Below are positions 8,402 to 17,500 of a stretch of 22,600 nucleotides of DNA, piece after piece (within the stretch, counting starts at the first letter, position 1; every line of letters starts with the position of its first letter). Source of the DNA: JAFNAG01 sp041501225 (GTDB taxonomy: Bacteria; Acidobacteriota; UBA6911); contig JBGQNR010000084.1 in NCBI GenBank assembly GCA_041501225.1, positions 1 to 22,600 on the forward strand, written 5' to 3'. Made by a program: the position numbers and the translations under genes. A model generated the notes under the pieces. That model was not told the origin of the DNA and did not search any database. It saw only the letters and a program-made list of their open reading frames with translations.

Positions 8402-11400
8402 ATGAGCTCTGGCATGATATTTGTAGCATTTCGGCAGATCATGATCCGGCTGGCGAGGTTTGCTGCGGGAACGGCATGTCTCGCGGGCTTGACGCTTGCG
8501 CTGGCTCCGGGCAAAGTCCCCGCGGAAGCGCGTCTGACACTAAACTTCAACCCGGACTGGAAATTCATCAAAGCCGACCCGAGCGGCGCCGAGGCGCCCG
8601 CACTCGACGATCGCGCGTGGGCCAGTGTCTCCTTGCCACACACATACAACGACGTGGACACTTTTGACGATTGGTCGTTGCCGGGCCACCGCGGTGAGCA
8701 GAACCAGTGGGGCGGCCGGACCTGGTATCGCAAGACTTTCTCCCTGCCCGCGTCCTTCAAGGGCAGGAAGGTTTACATAGAGTTCGAAGCTGCACGCCAG
8801 GTTGCCGAGGTGTACCTCAATGGCCAGCTCCTCGGTGTGAGCAAGAGCGGTTTCGTCCCTTTCGGATTCGATCTGACCCGGCAACTGCGCTTCGACATGC
8901 CCAATGTTCTGGCGGTGATGTGCGACAACCGTTTCATGAAGGATCCGCTCGGCAGCGAACCCGGCGCCAAACCGGGGCCTGCGAACGCAAGCAAGAAGGC
9001 GGGCCAGGATTTGAACATTGCCCCGGCGGCAAGTCCAAGCCTGGCCGAACTCTCCGCCAAGGTGAATGCGGCCATCCCGGAGGATGTGGACAAGATCCAA
9101 GCCGATCAGATTCCCTGGAACAATCCGCACTGGCATCCGGCGCATGGCGGCATCTTTCGTAACGTGCGCCTGTATGTCGTCGATCCGTTGCACATTTCAC
9201 TGCCGCTTTACAGTTTCCTCCAGACTGCCGGGCCTTATGCGTATGCCACTGGGATCTCAAGCGAATCAGCCAGAATCAGCCTGGAAGTGCCCATCGTGAA
9301 CGGACGCGAAGGCAATACGGACGTCGAACTCCGGGCCGAAGTTTTGGATCGCGACGACAAATCCGTACTGACGCTGACGCGCAGCGGCCAGGTTGCCAAG
9401 GGCGCCAACGCGCTTTTCATGGTCGATGGCACCATCAGGAATCCGCGGCTGTGGGAACCGGACTATCCTTATCTATACCGCGTCCTCTGCACCCTGCGCG
9501 TCAATCGCGATGTGGTGGACAGCTGCGAAATCCCGCTCGGCATCCGTTCTGTGCGCTGGGACGCGGGCGCCGGTTTCTTCATCAACGGCCATCACCTCAA
9601 GCTGCACGGGTGGGGGCAAAAGCCGACCGACGAATGGCCCGGCCTGGGTGCCGCACAACCGGACTGGATGCATTTTTATACCATCGACCTTATGAAGCAG
9701 GCCGGCGGAAATTTTGTGCGTTGGGGCCATTGCCTCGGCGGGCCGGCGCAAATCCAGGCCGCGGATCGGCTCGGCCTGATTACCGAGCAGCCGGGCGTGG
9801 ACGGCGAATCCGATACGGTCGGGGCTGCCTGGAAAATTCGTGCGGCCGCCTTTCGTGACATGATCATCTACTTCCGCAACCATCCCTCGATTTTGATCTG
9901 GGAGGGAGGCAATCAGAAAGTCAGCCGCGAGCATGCGCAGGAACTGCGCAGCTACATGGACCGCTACGATCCGAAGGGAGGCCGCGCCTACGCACACCGG
10001 CGCGCGGATGAAATCACGGCGGAGTTCATGGACGTGGGCATCGGCACCGAAGGAGGAAGGGAAATCAAGCGGTTGCCGGTCGTCGAAGGCGAATATGATC
10101 GCGAGGAATCCCCGCGGCGCGTGTGGGACGATTTCTCGCCACCCAACTTCGGCTACCCGGAGGCCAATGGCCAGACCTACCAGCTTACTTCCGAGCAGTA
10201 TGCCGCGAATCAGGTTGCCCAGTATGTCAAGAAAGTCGGCGGGCCGGACCACTGCGGAGGAGGGAACTGGATTTTTTCCGATTCCACCAGCGGCGGCCGC
10301 GTGGCGTGCGAAGTCGCCCGCGCCGGTGGAGAAGTGGACGGTGTGCGCCTGCCAAAAGAGGCTTACTACGTTTGCCGGACAATTTTCAGCACAGCTCCGC
10401 AAGTCCACATCATCGGGCACTGGACCTATCCTGCCGGGACGAAAAAAACAGTTTATGTCGGCTCGAACGGCGAAGACGTGGAGCTGTTTGTGAATGGACG
10501 CTCTCTTGGCCATGGCAGTGTTTCCGATCAATACCATTTCACGTTTGCTGATGTCGTATGGGAACCCGGAGAAATCAAGGCAGTCGCCTACATCGGCGGA
10601 AAGCCGGTGGCAACGCAAGCCAAGCACACTGTGGGGGTGCCTGTTGCATTGCGACTCACGGTGATTACTGGCCCGGGAGGCTTGCGGGCCGACGGTTCAG
10701 ATGTTGCTTTGATTGATGTCGAGGCGGTGGACGCGAGGGGCGAGCGGTGCCCGACGTTTCAGCAGCGCGTGGATTTCGAAATCAAGGGGCCGGCCATCTG
10801 GCGCGGAGGCTACAACAGCGGAAAGATCAACTCGATCAACAATCCCTATCTCGACCTTGAAGCGGGCATCAATCGAATCTCGCTTCGCGCTACACGCATG
10901 CCTGGAGGCATTACGATCACTGCAAAATGCAGCGGGCTCAATCCGGGGAGCATTACGGTCTCGTCCAAACCAGTCACCGTGGAGAACGGGTACTCGTCGG
11001 CTTTGCCCACATTGCCTGCAGTGCCTGTTCCGCAACGGCGGAACATCGGAGAAAAACTGCCGGCGCCCCAACCCGCGGTGCAGTTACCCAAGCAGGCGGT
11101 TTCCGGCCGTTTCGTCCGGCAATTCTCTTACTCCGGACCGACCCCGGGCGTTCGCGTAGAACAGGATGCTCGGGACGGCAAGAAATCGTTCTCCGACGCA
11201 GACCATGTTTTCGCATCACTGCCCGCGGCTTTGAGGGGCGCAGACTACATTCTGGCCGCGAACGCCGACCGGCTCTATAACGCGGTTGATTTGATGGAGA
11301 TTGCCGTGAAAGCCGGCACGATCGTTTCCGTGGCGCACGATGACCACCTGGATCGTCCCGGTTGGCTCACCCGAGAGTTCGAGCCGACGAATTGGAGCCT

Positions 11401-11536
11401 GACGATCGGCGGCCAGCCGATGAGAATCTTCCAGCACCGCGCGGCCCGTGATGAGAGTCTGACGCTTGGCGCAAACACGGAGAACGCGGGCGACACGGCT
11501 TGCAACATGTACATCGTTTTCGTGAACTCCCGGTGA
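8402..11536 (+). CDS. secreted glycoside hydrolase family 2 enzyme
   Basis: The protein has 1044 residues from the ATG at 8402, chosen because GAGAGG at 8390-8395 lies 6 nt before it; the ATG two codons earlier (8396) directly abuts that site. Numbering below counts from 8396. A signal peptide (to about 44) precedes an N-terminal jelly roll (about 46-265; TWYRKTFSLP, VYLNGQLLGVSKSGF, HPAHGGIFRNVRL), an Ig-like domain, a TIM barrel (about 385-690; FFINGHHLKLHGWG, GGNFVRWGH, HPSILIWEGGNQ) and C-terminal Ig-like domains (VELFVNGRSLG). The usual acid/base motif GNE is GNQ here (Q507); E566 in VVEGEYD is a nucleophile candidate. The last 140 residues form an extra beta domain with VAHDDHLDRPGWL. 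Family members are beta-galactosidases, -glucuronidases, -mannosidases or alpha-arabinosidases; the specificity here is open. Confidence 0.88.
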   Translation: MSSGMIFVAFRQIMIRLARFAAGTACLAGLTLALAPGKVPAEARLTLNFNPDWKFIKADPSGAEAPALDDRAWASVSLPHTYNDVDTFDDWSLPGHRGEQNQWGGRTWYRKTFSLPASFKGRKVYIEFEAARQVAEVYLNGQLLGVSKSGFVPFGFDLTRQLRFDMPNVLAVMCDNRFMKDPLGSEPGAKPGPANASKKAGQDLNIAPAASPSLAELSAKVNAAIPEDVDKIQADQIPWNNPHWHPAHGGIFRNVRLYVVDPLHISLPLYSFLQTAGPYAYATGISSESARISLEVPIVNGREGNTDVELRAEVLDRDDKSVLTLTRSGQVAKGANALFMVDGTIRNPRLWEPDYPYLYRVLCTLRVNRDVVDSCEIPLGIRSVRWDAGAGFFINGHHLKLHGWGQKPTDEWPGLGAAQPDWMHFYTIDLMKQAGGNFVRWGHCLGGPAQIQAADRLGLITEQPGVDGESDTVGAAWKIRAAAFRDMIIYFRNHPSILIWEGGNQKVSREHAQELRSYMDRYDPKGGRAYAHRRADEITAEFMDVGIGTEGGREIKRLPVVEGEYDREESPRRVWDDFSPPNFGYPEANGQTYQLTSEQYAANQVAQYVKKVGGPDHCGGGNWIFSDSTSGGRVACEVARAGGEVDGVRLPKEAYYVCRTIFSTAPQVHIIGHWTYPAGTKKTVYVGSNGEDVELFVNGRSLGHGSVSDQYHFTFADVVWEPGEIKAVAYIGGKPVATQAKHTVGVPVALRLTVITGPGGLRADGSDVALIDVEAVDARGERCPTFQQRVDFEIKGPAIWRGGYNSGKINSINNPYLDLEAGINRISLRATRMPGGITITAKCSGLNPGSITVSSKPVTVENGYSSALPTLPAVPVPQRRNIGEKLPAPQPAVQLPKQAVSGRFVRQFSYSGPTPGVRVEQDARDGKKSFSDADHVFASLPAALRGADYILAANADRLYNAVDLMEIAVKAGTIVSVAHDDHLDRPGWLTREFEPTNWSLTIGGQPMRIFQHRAARDESLTLGANTENAGDTACNMYIVFVNSR

Positions 11537-11539
11537 GGA

Positions 11540-11731
11540 AACCGCGAAACACAAAAAGCAGCATAGCCGCAACTAAAAGCCTCAACGCAGAGAGCGCAGA
11601 GAGAAGTCATTCAAAAACGGACAGTTCTCTGCGGCCTCTGCGTTGAGCTGTTGCTTTTCTTGCGTAAATAGCAAGGATTTTTACGTAAGTGGTGTGAAAG
11701 AGTTTTCCTGTGTTTTGTGTATTTCGTGGTT
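11540..11731. repeat. 192-bp nested imperfect palindrome between convergent genes
   Basis: Inner arms CTCAACGCAGAGAGCGCAGA.. (11581-11605) and ..CCTCTGCGTTGAG (11625-11647) pair closely. Symmetry continues outward (TAAAAGC with GCTTTTCTT, GCATAGC with AATAGC) to outer arms 11540-11558 and 11713-11731 (AACCGCGAAACACAAAA against TTTTGTGTATTTCGTGGTT, one indel and one mismatch). The element fills almost the whole gap between the GH2 stop and the end of the oppositely transcribed GH29. It could act as a two-way terminator or be a non-autonomous repeat. No reading frame of note lies in it. Confidence 0.75.
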
Positions 11732-11770
11732 CAGGTTTGGTTAAAGGGCGGACGGCCGCCGTTCCCCGTT

Positions 11771-13123
11771 TCACACTCCGGCTCGGGGTCTATCATCGCG
11801 CACGTGCATCATATCCTGCATCGGCTCGGATTCGCACTCGACCGCGACGACCGTGACCAGATCATCCGGCGCCTTGTCCGGAAGGCCCGTGAACTGCACG
11901 CGAAATTCCTCCTGCTGGAACTTCACGTTTTGACCCGTGGTCAGGATACGGGCCGATTTTACCTTGGTCCTGAGCCCCCCGATCGTCATTGTGCTTCCTG
12001 GCCAGAAGAATACGTGGATGTAAAGCGTGTTGTGCTTACGCGTAAAACTCGCGAACCGGCATCGGGTCACCTTGCACAGCTCCGATTCATAGATGGCTTC
12101 GGAGTGCTTGTCCATCCATTTGCCGACCGCCGTGAGGATCTGGACAGACTCTTCCGGAATCGATCCATCCCCTTTGGGGCCGATGTTGAGCAGGTAATTT
12201 CCTCCCCCTTGAGCGCATGTGATGAGATTCCGCACGATGTTTTTGGGACTTTTCCAGTTATCATCGGCCTTGTGGTATCCCCAACTGTCGTTCATGGTCA
12301 TGCAGGTTTCCCAAGCTCGTCCCTCTGCTTCCGCCTGTATCCTTTGTTCCGGGGTGGCAAAATCCCCGCCCAGTTTGTTGCGGTTGTTGACGATGATATT
12401 CGGCTGCAGCCCGAATACCATCTTGTTCATTTTCTCCGACTCCCATCCTTTGGCATCGAGCGGCGAGGCGACGTCGTACCAGAGAATATCTACCTGACCG
12501 TAGCTGGTCACCAGCTCCCGCACCAGCCCATGTGTGTAATCGACGAAACGGCGGCGAGCAGCCTCGTCTTTGGCGCAGCGCGCTCCGTCGGGGTGGTGCC
12601 AGTCCATCAGGGAGTAATAGAATCCCACACGTAGACCTTCCGCCCGGGCGGCATCCGCAAACTCCTTCAGCAGGTCGCGTCCAGGGCCCTGTTTGGGGGC
12701 GCAGTATGAGGTCAGTTTCGTATCGAAATTGCAGAAACCTTCGTGGTGCTTACTGGTCATGACCATGTATTTCATGCCCGCCTGCCGGGCAAGCTTGGCC
12801 CACGCGCGCGCCGCATTCGGCTGCGGCTTGAACTGCTTGGCCAATGACTCATATTCGGGCACGGGGATGCCTTCCATCTCCATCGCCCATTCGTGCCTGC
12901 CCAGAATGCTGTACAAGCCCCAGTGGATAAACATCCCGAATCTTGCCGCATTCCACCATTTCAGCCTGCGCATGCGGTCCGCAACCACCTCTGCACTTTC
13001 CACAGGCTCCTGCCCCACTGCCGGATAGCCCGCCAGCATCGGCGCAGCGGCCCCCACCGTGGCCGCGCCAGTGCCAAGCAGCCATAAGCAATCACGCCTG
13101 GAGATCCCTTGTTTTTTTTGCAT
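11771..13123 (-). CDS. alpha-L-fucosidase, glycoside hydrolase family 29
   Basis: The protein is 450 residues with a Tat-type leader (SRRDCLWLLG at 8-17, then a short hydrophobic stretch to about 36), so it is likely exported folded. The TIM-barrel domain shows RFGMFIHWGLYSI (61-73), HEWAM (77-81), MVMTSKHHEGFCNFDT (120-135) with the fucose-binding His pair H126/H127, VGFYYSLMDWHH, and ILWYD with the nucleophile D217. WETCMTMNDSWGYH (271-284) and GGGNYLLNIGPKGDG are also typical. The last 100 residues are a beta-sandwich. GH29 retaining enzymes release terminal alpha-L-fucose. A GGGAGGAG ribosome-binding site lies close upstream of the ATG. It follows the LacI gene by 84 bp on the same strand and is probably co-transcribed with it. 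Its role here is probably side-chain removal. Confidence 0.93.
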   Translation of the reverse strand: MQKKQGISRRDCLWLLGTGAATVGAAAPMLAGYPAVGQEPVESAEVVADRMRRLKWWNAARFGMFIHWGLYSILGRHEWAMEMEGIPVPEYESLAKQFKPQPNAARAWAKLARQAGMKYMVMTSKHHEGFCNFDTKLTSYCAPKQGPGRDLLKEFADAARAEGLRVGFYYSLMDWHHPDGARCAKDEAARRRFVDYTHGLVRELVTSYGQVDILWYDVASPLDAKGWESEKMNKMVFGLQPNIIVNNRNKLGGDFATPEQRIQAEAEGRAWETCMTMNDSWGYHKADDNWKSPKNIVRNLITCAQGGGNYLLNIGPKGDGSIPEESVQILTAVGKWMDKHSEAIYESELCKVTRCRFASFTRKHNTLYIHVFFWPGSTMTIGGLRTKVKSARILTTGQNVKFQQEEFRVQFTGLPDKAPDDLVTVVAVECESEPMQDMMHVRDDRPRAGV

Positions 13124-13207
13124 CAGTCTCCTCCCTTGATCGTGAATACGTCATCGACACCGCACTCTCGACAGATCCGGCATGCGCGTCCTGTGGCTGG
13201 GCGACCG

Positions 13208-14236
13208 TCACGCGCGCGGCAGCGCCGTCGATTGACGGATCAGAAGTTTTGGCTCGAACACTTTATCCGGCGCACGCCTGCCCGTGGGGTCCTTGATTGC
13301 CGCCAACAACATGGACGCCGCGATCCTTCCTAGTTCCTTCCGCGGCCAATCCAAGGTTGTCAAGAACGGATTCGGATGATACCTGCCCTCTATGTTCCCA
13401 GCTCCCACGATCGACATATCATCCGGCACCCCCAGCCCCGCCTCCCTGCACGCGTACACCGCCCCAATCGCCATCGGATCGTTCCCCGCAAACACTCCTG
13501 TGGGCCGCGAATCCAGCTCCAGCAGCTTTTCCATTGCCCGCCGCCCGCTCTCAATATCGAAATTGCCTGCGACAACCCAGTCCTTGCGCACCTCAATTCC
13601 CGCTCTCTTCAGCGCCTCAAGGTACCCACGGTAACGCAGCGAAGCCGGACTCAATGCCGGGCCCCGAATGTGAGCGATTCGTTTATGACCGAATTCGATC
13701 AGACATTCCGTCGCCAGCCTCCCTACCGCCCGGTCGTCTACCCGGACGGAAGCGACATCCAAATTCGGAAAGAATCGATCCACCAAAACGAATGGAATCG
13801 CCATCCTCCTCAGTTCTGTGAACATGCCGTCGGACTTTTCTGATTGCTCGGATGCAATGATCAGCCCGGCCACCCTGCTCCCGACGAGCATGTCGATCTC
13901 CGCTTTCTCCTTTCCACCGTCCCCGCGCGAGTGGCAGAGCAGAATATCATAGCCGACCCTGTCCAGAACCTGTTCGACTCCGAAGGTGATCTCGGCAAAG
14001 TAGGAGTGAGAAATGTCAGGGATGACTACACCGATAATCGATGATCTTCGCGTAACCAGGCTGCGTGCCCACCGATCCGGCTGGTAGCCCAGCGCGGTCG
14101 CGCAGCGAAGCACTTTCTGCCTGGTTTTTTCCCGGACTTCGGGCTTGCTGGTCAGGGCCCGCGAAACCGTCATCGCCGACAGGCCCAGTTTCCTGGCTAT
14201 GTCCACAATCGTCACTCTTTTCGGGATTGATTCCAC
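13208..14236 (-). CDS. LacI-family transcriptional regulator
   Basis: The protein is 342 residues. An N-terminal helix-turn-helix is clear (VTIVDIARKLGLSAMTVSRA, 8-27), followed by a hinge (GYQPDRWARSLVTRRSSIIG) and a periplasmic-binding-protein-like sensor domain (IGVVIPDISHSYFAEI, GLIIASEQSE, FAGNDPMAIGAVYACREAGL, PFLTTLDWPRKELG). Proteins of this type repress sugar-use genes until a sugar ligand binds. The start is GTG at 14236, supported by GGAGG 8 nt upstream. It is preceded by a near-consensus promoter and a CG-centred palindrome (14333-14344) that resembles the site on the GH28 promoter, so autoregulation and control of the enzyme cluster are likely. The ligand is unknown; a breakdown product of the cluster's polysaccharide is the natural candidate. 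Confidence 0.94.
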   Translation of the reverse strand: MESIPKRVTIVDIARKLGLSAMTVSRALTSKPEVREKTRQKVLRCATALGYQPDRWARSLVTRRSSIIGVVIPDISHSYFAEITFGVEQVLDRVGYDILLCHSRGDGGKEKAEIDMLVGSRVAGLIIASEQSEKSDGMFTELRRMAIPFVLVDRFFPNLDVASVRVDDRAVGRLATECLIEFGHKRIAHIRGPALSPASLRYRGYLEALKRAGIEVRKDWVVAGNFDIESGRRAMEKLLELDSRPTGVFAGNDPMAIGAVYACREAGLGVPDDMSIVGAGNIEGRYHPNPFLTTLDWPRKELGRIAASMLLAAIKDPTGRRAPDKVFEPKLLIRQSTALPRA

Positions 14237-14296
14237 GAGTAAATCCTCCGCAATCCTTCAGACGGGAACGATCAATTTGAACTGGAGACGAATCGC

Positions 14297-14325
14297 ATTC
14301 TAATGGGATGCTGGAATATTTTCAA
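14297..14325 (-). promoter_or_regulatory. sigma70-like promoter of the LacI gene
   Basis: On the minus strand TTGAAA (14320-14325), a 17-bp spacer and TAGAAT (14297-14302) form a near-consensus promoter about 60 bp before the GTG start. Confidence 0.6.
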
Positions 14326-14332
14326 GTGACCC

Positions 14333-14344
14333 GTTAACGATAAC
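14333..14344. promoter_or_regulatory. probable LacI-family operator upstream of the LacI gene
   Basis: GTTAACGATAAC is symmetric at 10 of 12 positions around a central CG. It lies 7 bp upstream of the -35 element of the LacI-gene promoter and resembles TGTTAACGTTCACA at 8228-8241. Its position beside rather than over the promoter is less clearly repressive. Confidence 0.45.
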
Positions 14345-14345
14345 A

Positions 14346-14518
14346 TCCCACAGCGACTGAGATGTGCCCCATACCTGCGCCTTCATTGCCACCTCTGAGG
14401 GCATTTTCCAGCGACAGCATTGCACCAGGGAGTGTCACTCGGCAGAGCCCTGGCTGATCTGTGCAAAATAGCGCGTCGGTTTACTGGCGGCCGGAGGGAT
14501 TCTCGAACGCCTGCGCCA
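14346..14518. other. intergenic stretch without a recognised gene
   Basis: The 322-bp gap between the LacI start and the receptor stop holds the LacI promoter and operator on one side and a hairpin on the other. In between I see no credible gene, only a weak symmetric pair (CCAGGG near 14427 and CCCTGG near 14450). Confidence 0.5.
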
Positions 14519-14545
14519 GCCGGGGCGGACTCAGCCAGCCCCGGC
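14519..14545 (-). terminator. GC-rich hairpin after the second receptor gene
   Basis: An 8-bp perfect stem (GCCGGGGC / GCCCCGGC) with an 11-nt loop starts 13 bp past the receptor stop codon on the minus strand. No T-run follows, so it may only protect the 3' end or assist termination. Confidence 0.4.
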
Positions 14546-14558
14546 CGGCCCATTGGCG

Positions 14559-17500
14559 TTAGAATGAGATTTTTAGCGCCATCTGAACCTGGCGCGCGTT
14601 GTTCTGCTGGGTTTTGTCCACGCGGCCGAAGCTGGCGCTGGTCGGGTCTGTGTTCGGCGCTCCGAATCGGACATGGTTGAAGGCATTGAACGCCTCGAAG
14701 CGGAACTGGATCTTGATTCGTTCTTTCACTCTGAAGTTCTTGTACAAGCCGACGTTCAGCTCATTGGTGCGGCTGGCACGGACATTGCCCCAGCGCGTGG
14801 GGAAAGTGCGGACGTTGGTGGCGAAATCCTGGTATACGCCGTTTTTGATTGTGTCATTTGCGGCAGGTTTGTAGTTGTACCCCGGCAGATTCTGGATTCC
14901 AGTCCAGGTCGGGTAATTCGATATGTCCGTGTTCTTGTCGGGGAATCGAATAAAGTGCGTGGTATCGAACCACCTTTCAAGTGTCCGATCGCCGCGGTTC
15001 AAATGGAAATCCTGGCCATCGTAGAAACTATCGGTTCCGAACACGACGGGCACGCCCGATTGGATACTGTATTGGCCGGTCAATTCCCAACCGCCGAGGA
15101 ATACATCGAGGACCTTGGGCATCGATGTCCAAAACTTCTTGCCGCGTCCAATCGGAAAATCCCAAATGGGAGCGATAGACAGGCGGAGGGGACGGTCCTC
15201 GCCGCCGAGCTTATGTTCGACGGTCGGACCAACAATTTCCGGGCCGATGAGCGAGGTGTCCTCGAACAGCTTCGACCAGGTGAAGGAGTTGATCACACTG
15301 AAGCCGCCCTTGAACCGGCGCTCGATCTTGACCAGCATGGCGTCGTATTGGTTTTCACCCAATGGATTGAGGTCTTTCGTGATGTCGCCTAGGATTTTGA
15401 TCGGACGCACAAACTGGTTGAAGGAGATGTTCTGGTTGCTCGCCAGAGAGCCGGTCACTCCCGTCAGCTGGTAGAACGGATTCGGAATCAATTCGTCCCA
15501 CAGGAGCTTGTCCAGCGGACGGCCGTTGGCATCAAACCGCGGCGAGCGCAACTGCTGCCAGACGGCTAAAGTGGGCAGGTTTTGGTTTCTACCCTGGGCA
15601 ATGCCGTAAGTCTTGTTATGCGTGTAGCCGACTTCAAACAGCCAGCCTTTGAATTCATGTTGGAGGTGGAGGCTGTACTCCCATGAGTGCATACGTCCGG
15701 GATCCTGGTTGTACATGTTCACGCCCTGTCCGAGATTCGTAAGGGCGCCAAGTGAGGAACCGGTGGGAGCGAGAATGCCGCCCCGGAATGGATTGCTCAG
15801 GGTGTCGTAGGGAGTGAAGTAGTTGTCCTGCGTGGCAATGAAAGTGGTGCTGCGGCTGAAGCCGTTCTGCCAGCCTATGTCGTACGAAGCCTGGACGAAC
15901 TTTCCGACGCCTCCGCGGATGACGGTGTGCGGCAGCAAGCGATAGGCAAAACCGACGCGGGGCTGGATCTCTTTGAAGTCGCCGTTGTATGCCTCCCGTT
16001 TTTGGCCGTCGGCGCCCGCAAAGAGCTGATTGCCGTAGATCTTGAAGGCGCTCGCCGGCACCATCTGAGCCAACTGCTGGACATTCGCATTGGTGGCGTT
16101 CTTGGTGAGGACGCTTGCGTAAGCAGCCTGCGCCGAGTCGCTGATCGGATTCGGAGCGGTCAGATCATAGTTTGAGGTCAGGCGGTTGTAACGCTCGGTG
16201 ACCGGTGTCTCGTAATCCCAGCGCAGGCCAAGATTCACCGTCAAGCGCGGGGTGACGCGCCAGTCGTCCTGCACGTAGACGCTGTAGAAATGCTGAGAAT
16301 AAAATCCGTTCGCATTGCGCGGGAAGTTGCCGCCATTCGGGAGCCCCAGCAGATAGGCCGCGAGACTTGATCCGACCCCCGTTCCTCCGCTTACGGTGGC
16401 TTGCTGCCGCGTCCAGTTGCTGTTATTGAAGTCAAACTGCCCCTGGTTCCCAATGTTCCGGTTCGCGGACTGAAGCACCCAGTAGTCACCGCCGTACTTG
16501 AACGACATGTTACCCACCACATGGTTCATGGTGGCGCTCCAGGTGTAGTACGTCGAGGCCGTAAGGTTGCCGGCGCTGCTGGTTCCAATAGTGCCGAACT
16601 GGCCATTGATACGAGGAAAGGATGGCTTCTCCATCTGCGCGATGAAGCTCGCGGGCAAGCCCAGCACCGACGGATCAAAACCTGCCCCCTGGTCGCGATT
16701 GTCATCGACAAAGCGGCTGACATTCCAGCGAATATTCAACACCTTCCTGGGACTGAGCGTCCAGACATGATCCAGCCCAACTCCCGTGGGGATGCGGGTC
16801 TGGTAGGCCCCGGTGGAAGCGTTGTGGAAATTATCGCCGCTCAACTCGTCCTCGTGGTACCAGCGGTAAGAGCCGAAGCTTTTGTGCGAGTTGTTCCAGG
16901 TGTGATCGACCCTTATCGCCAGCACCGCCATCTTGTTGTCCCGCGTCGAGTCGGGCACAAAGTTGTTGGTCGCGTTTCCGGTTGGCTCGCTCAGTGTGTT
17001 CGGCAGAGGGACGAATCCCAGGATTTTGAGCGCAATGGGATTCAAACGATCGGTTGGAATAATATTGTTTGTGAACTGCTGCCGGAATCCCTTGGCATCG
17101 ACGGTCAGTGGGTCGTAAATCTTGATGGGGTACTTTACCAGTTGGCCGCTCACCAGCTGCGTAGTGAACGACTGGCTGAAATCCCCCTTGCGTTCCAGGT
17201 CCGTGGGCACGGAACGGACGTCGAAGCGTGGATCCTTGTTTCGCGTACCATCGAAAGAGACGAAGAAAAAGGTTTTCTCCTTGCCGTTGTAGAGCCAGGG
17301 AATCCGCACCGGGCCGCCGAAGGTGGCCCCGTATTCGTTGAAATGAACCGCAGGCACCTTGCCGCCCGCAAGGTTCGTCTGGAAGAGATTTGCATTAAGG
17401 AGGTTGTTCTGGTTGAACCAATAGAGGCTGCCGTGGTAGCCGGAGGTGCCGCTCTTCATCACCATCTGCACCGTGGCGCCGGCCTGGCGGCCAAGCGAGG

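Noticed and set aside
11717..12634. A 305-codon plus-strand frame overlapping the GH29 gene.
   Set aside because: GH29 motifs on the minus strand are unambiguous; this frame begins in the palindromic repeat and is a shadow.
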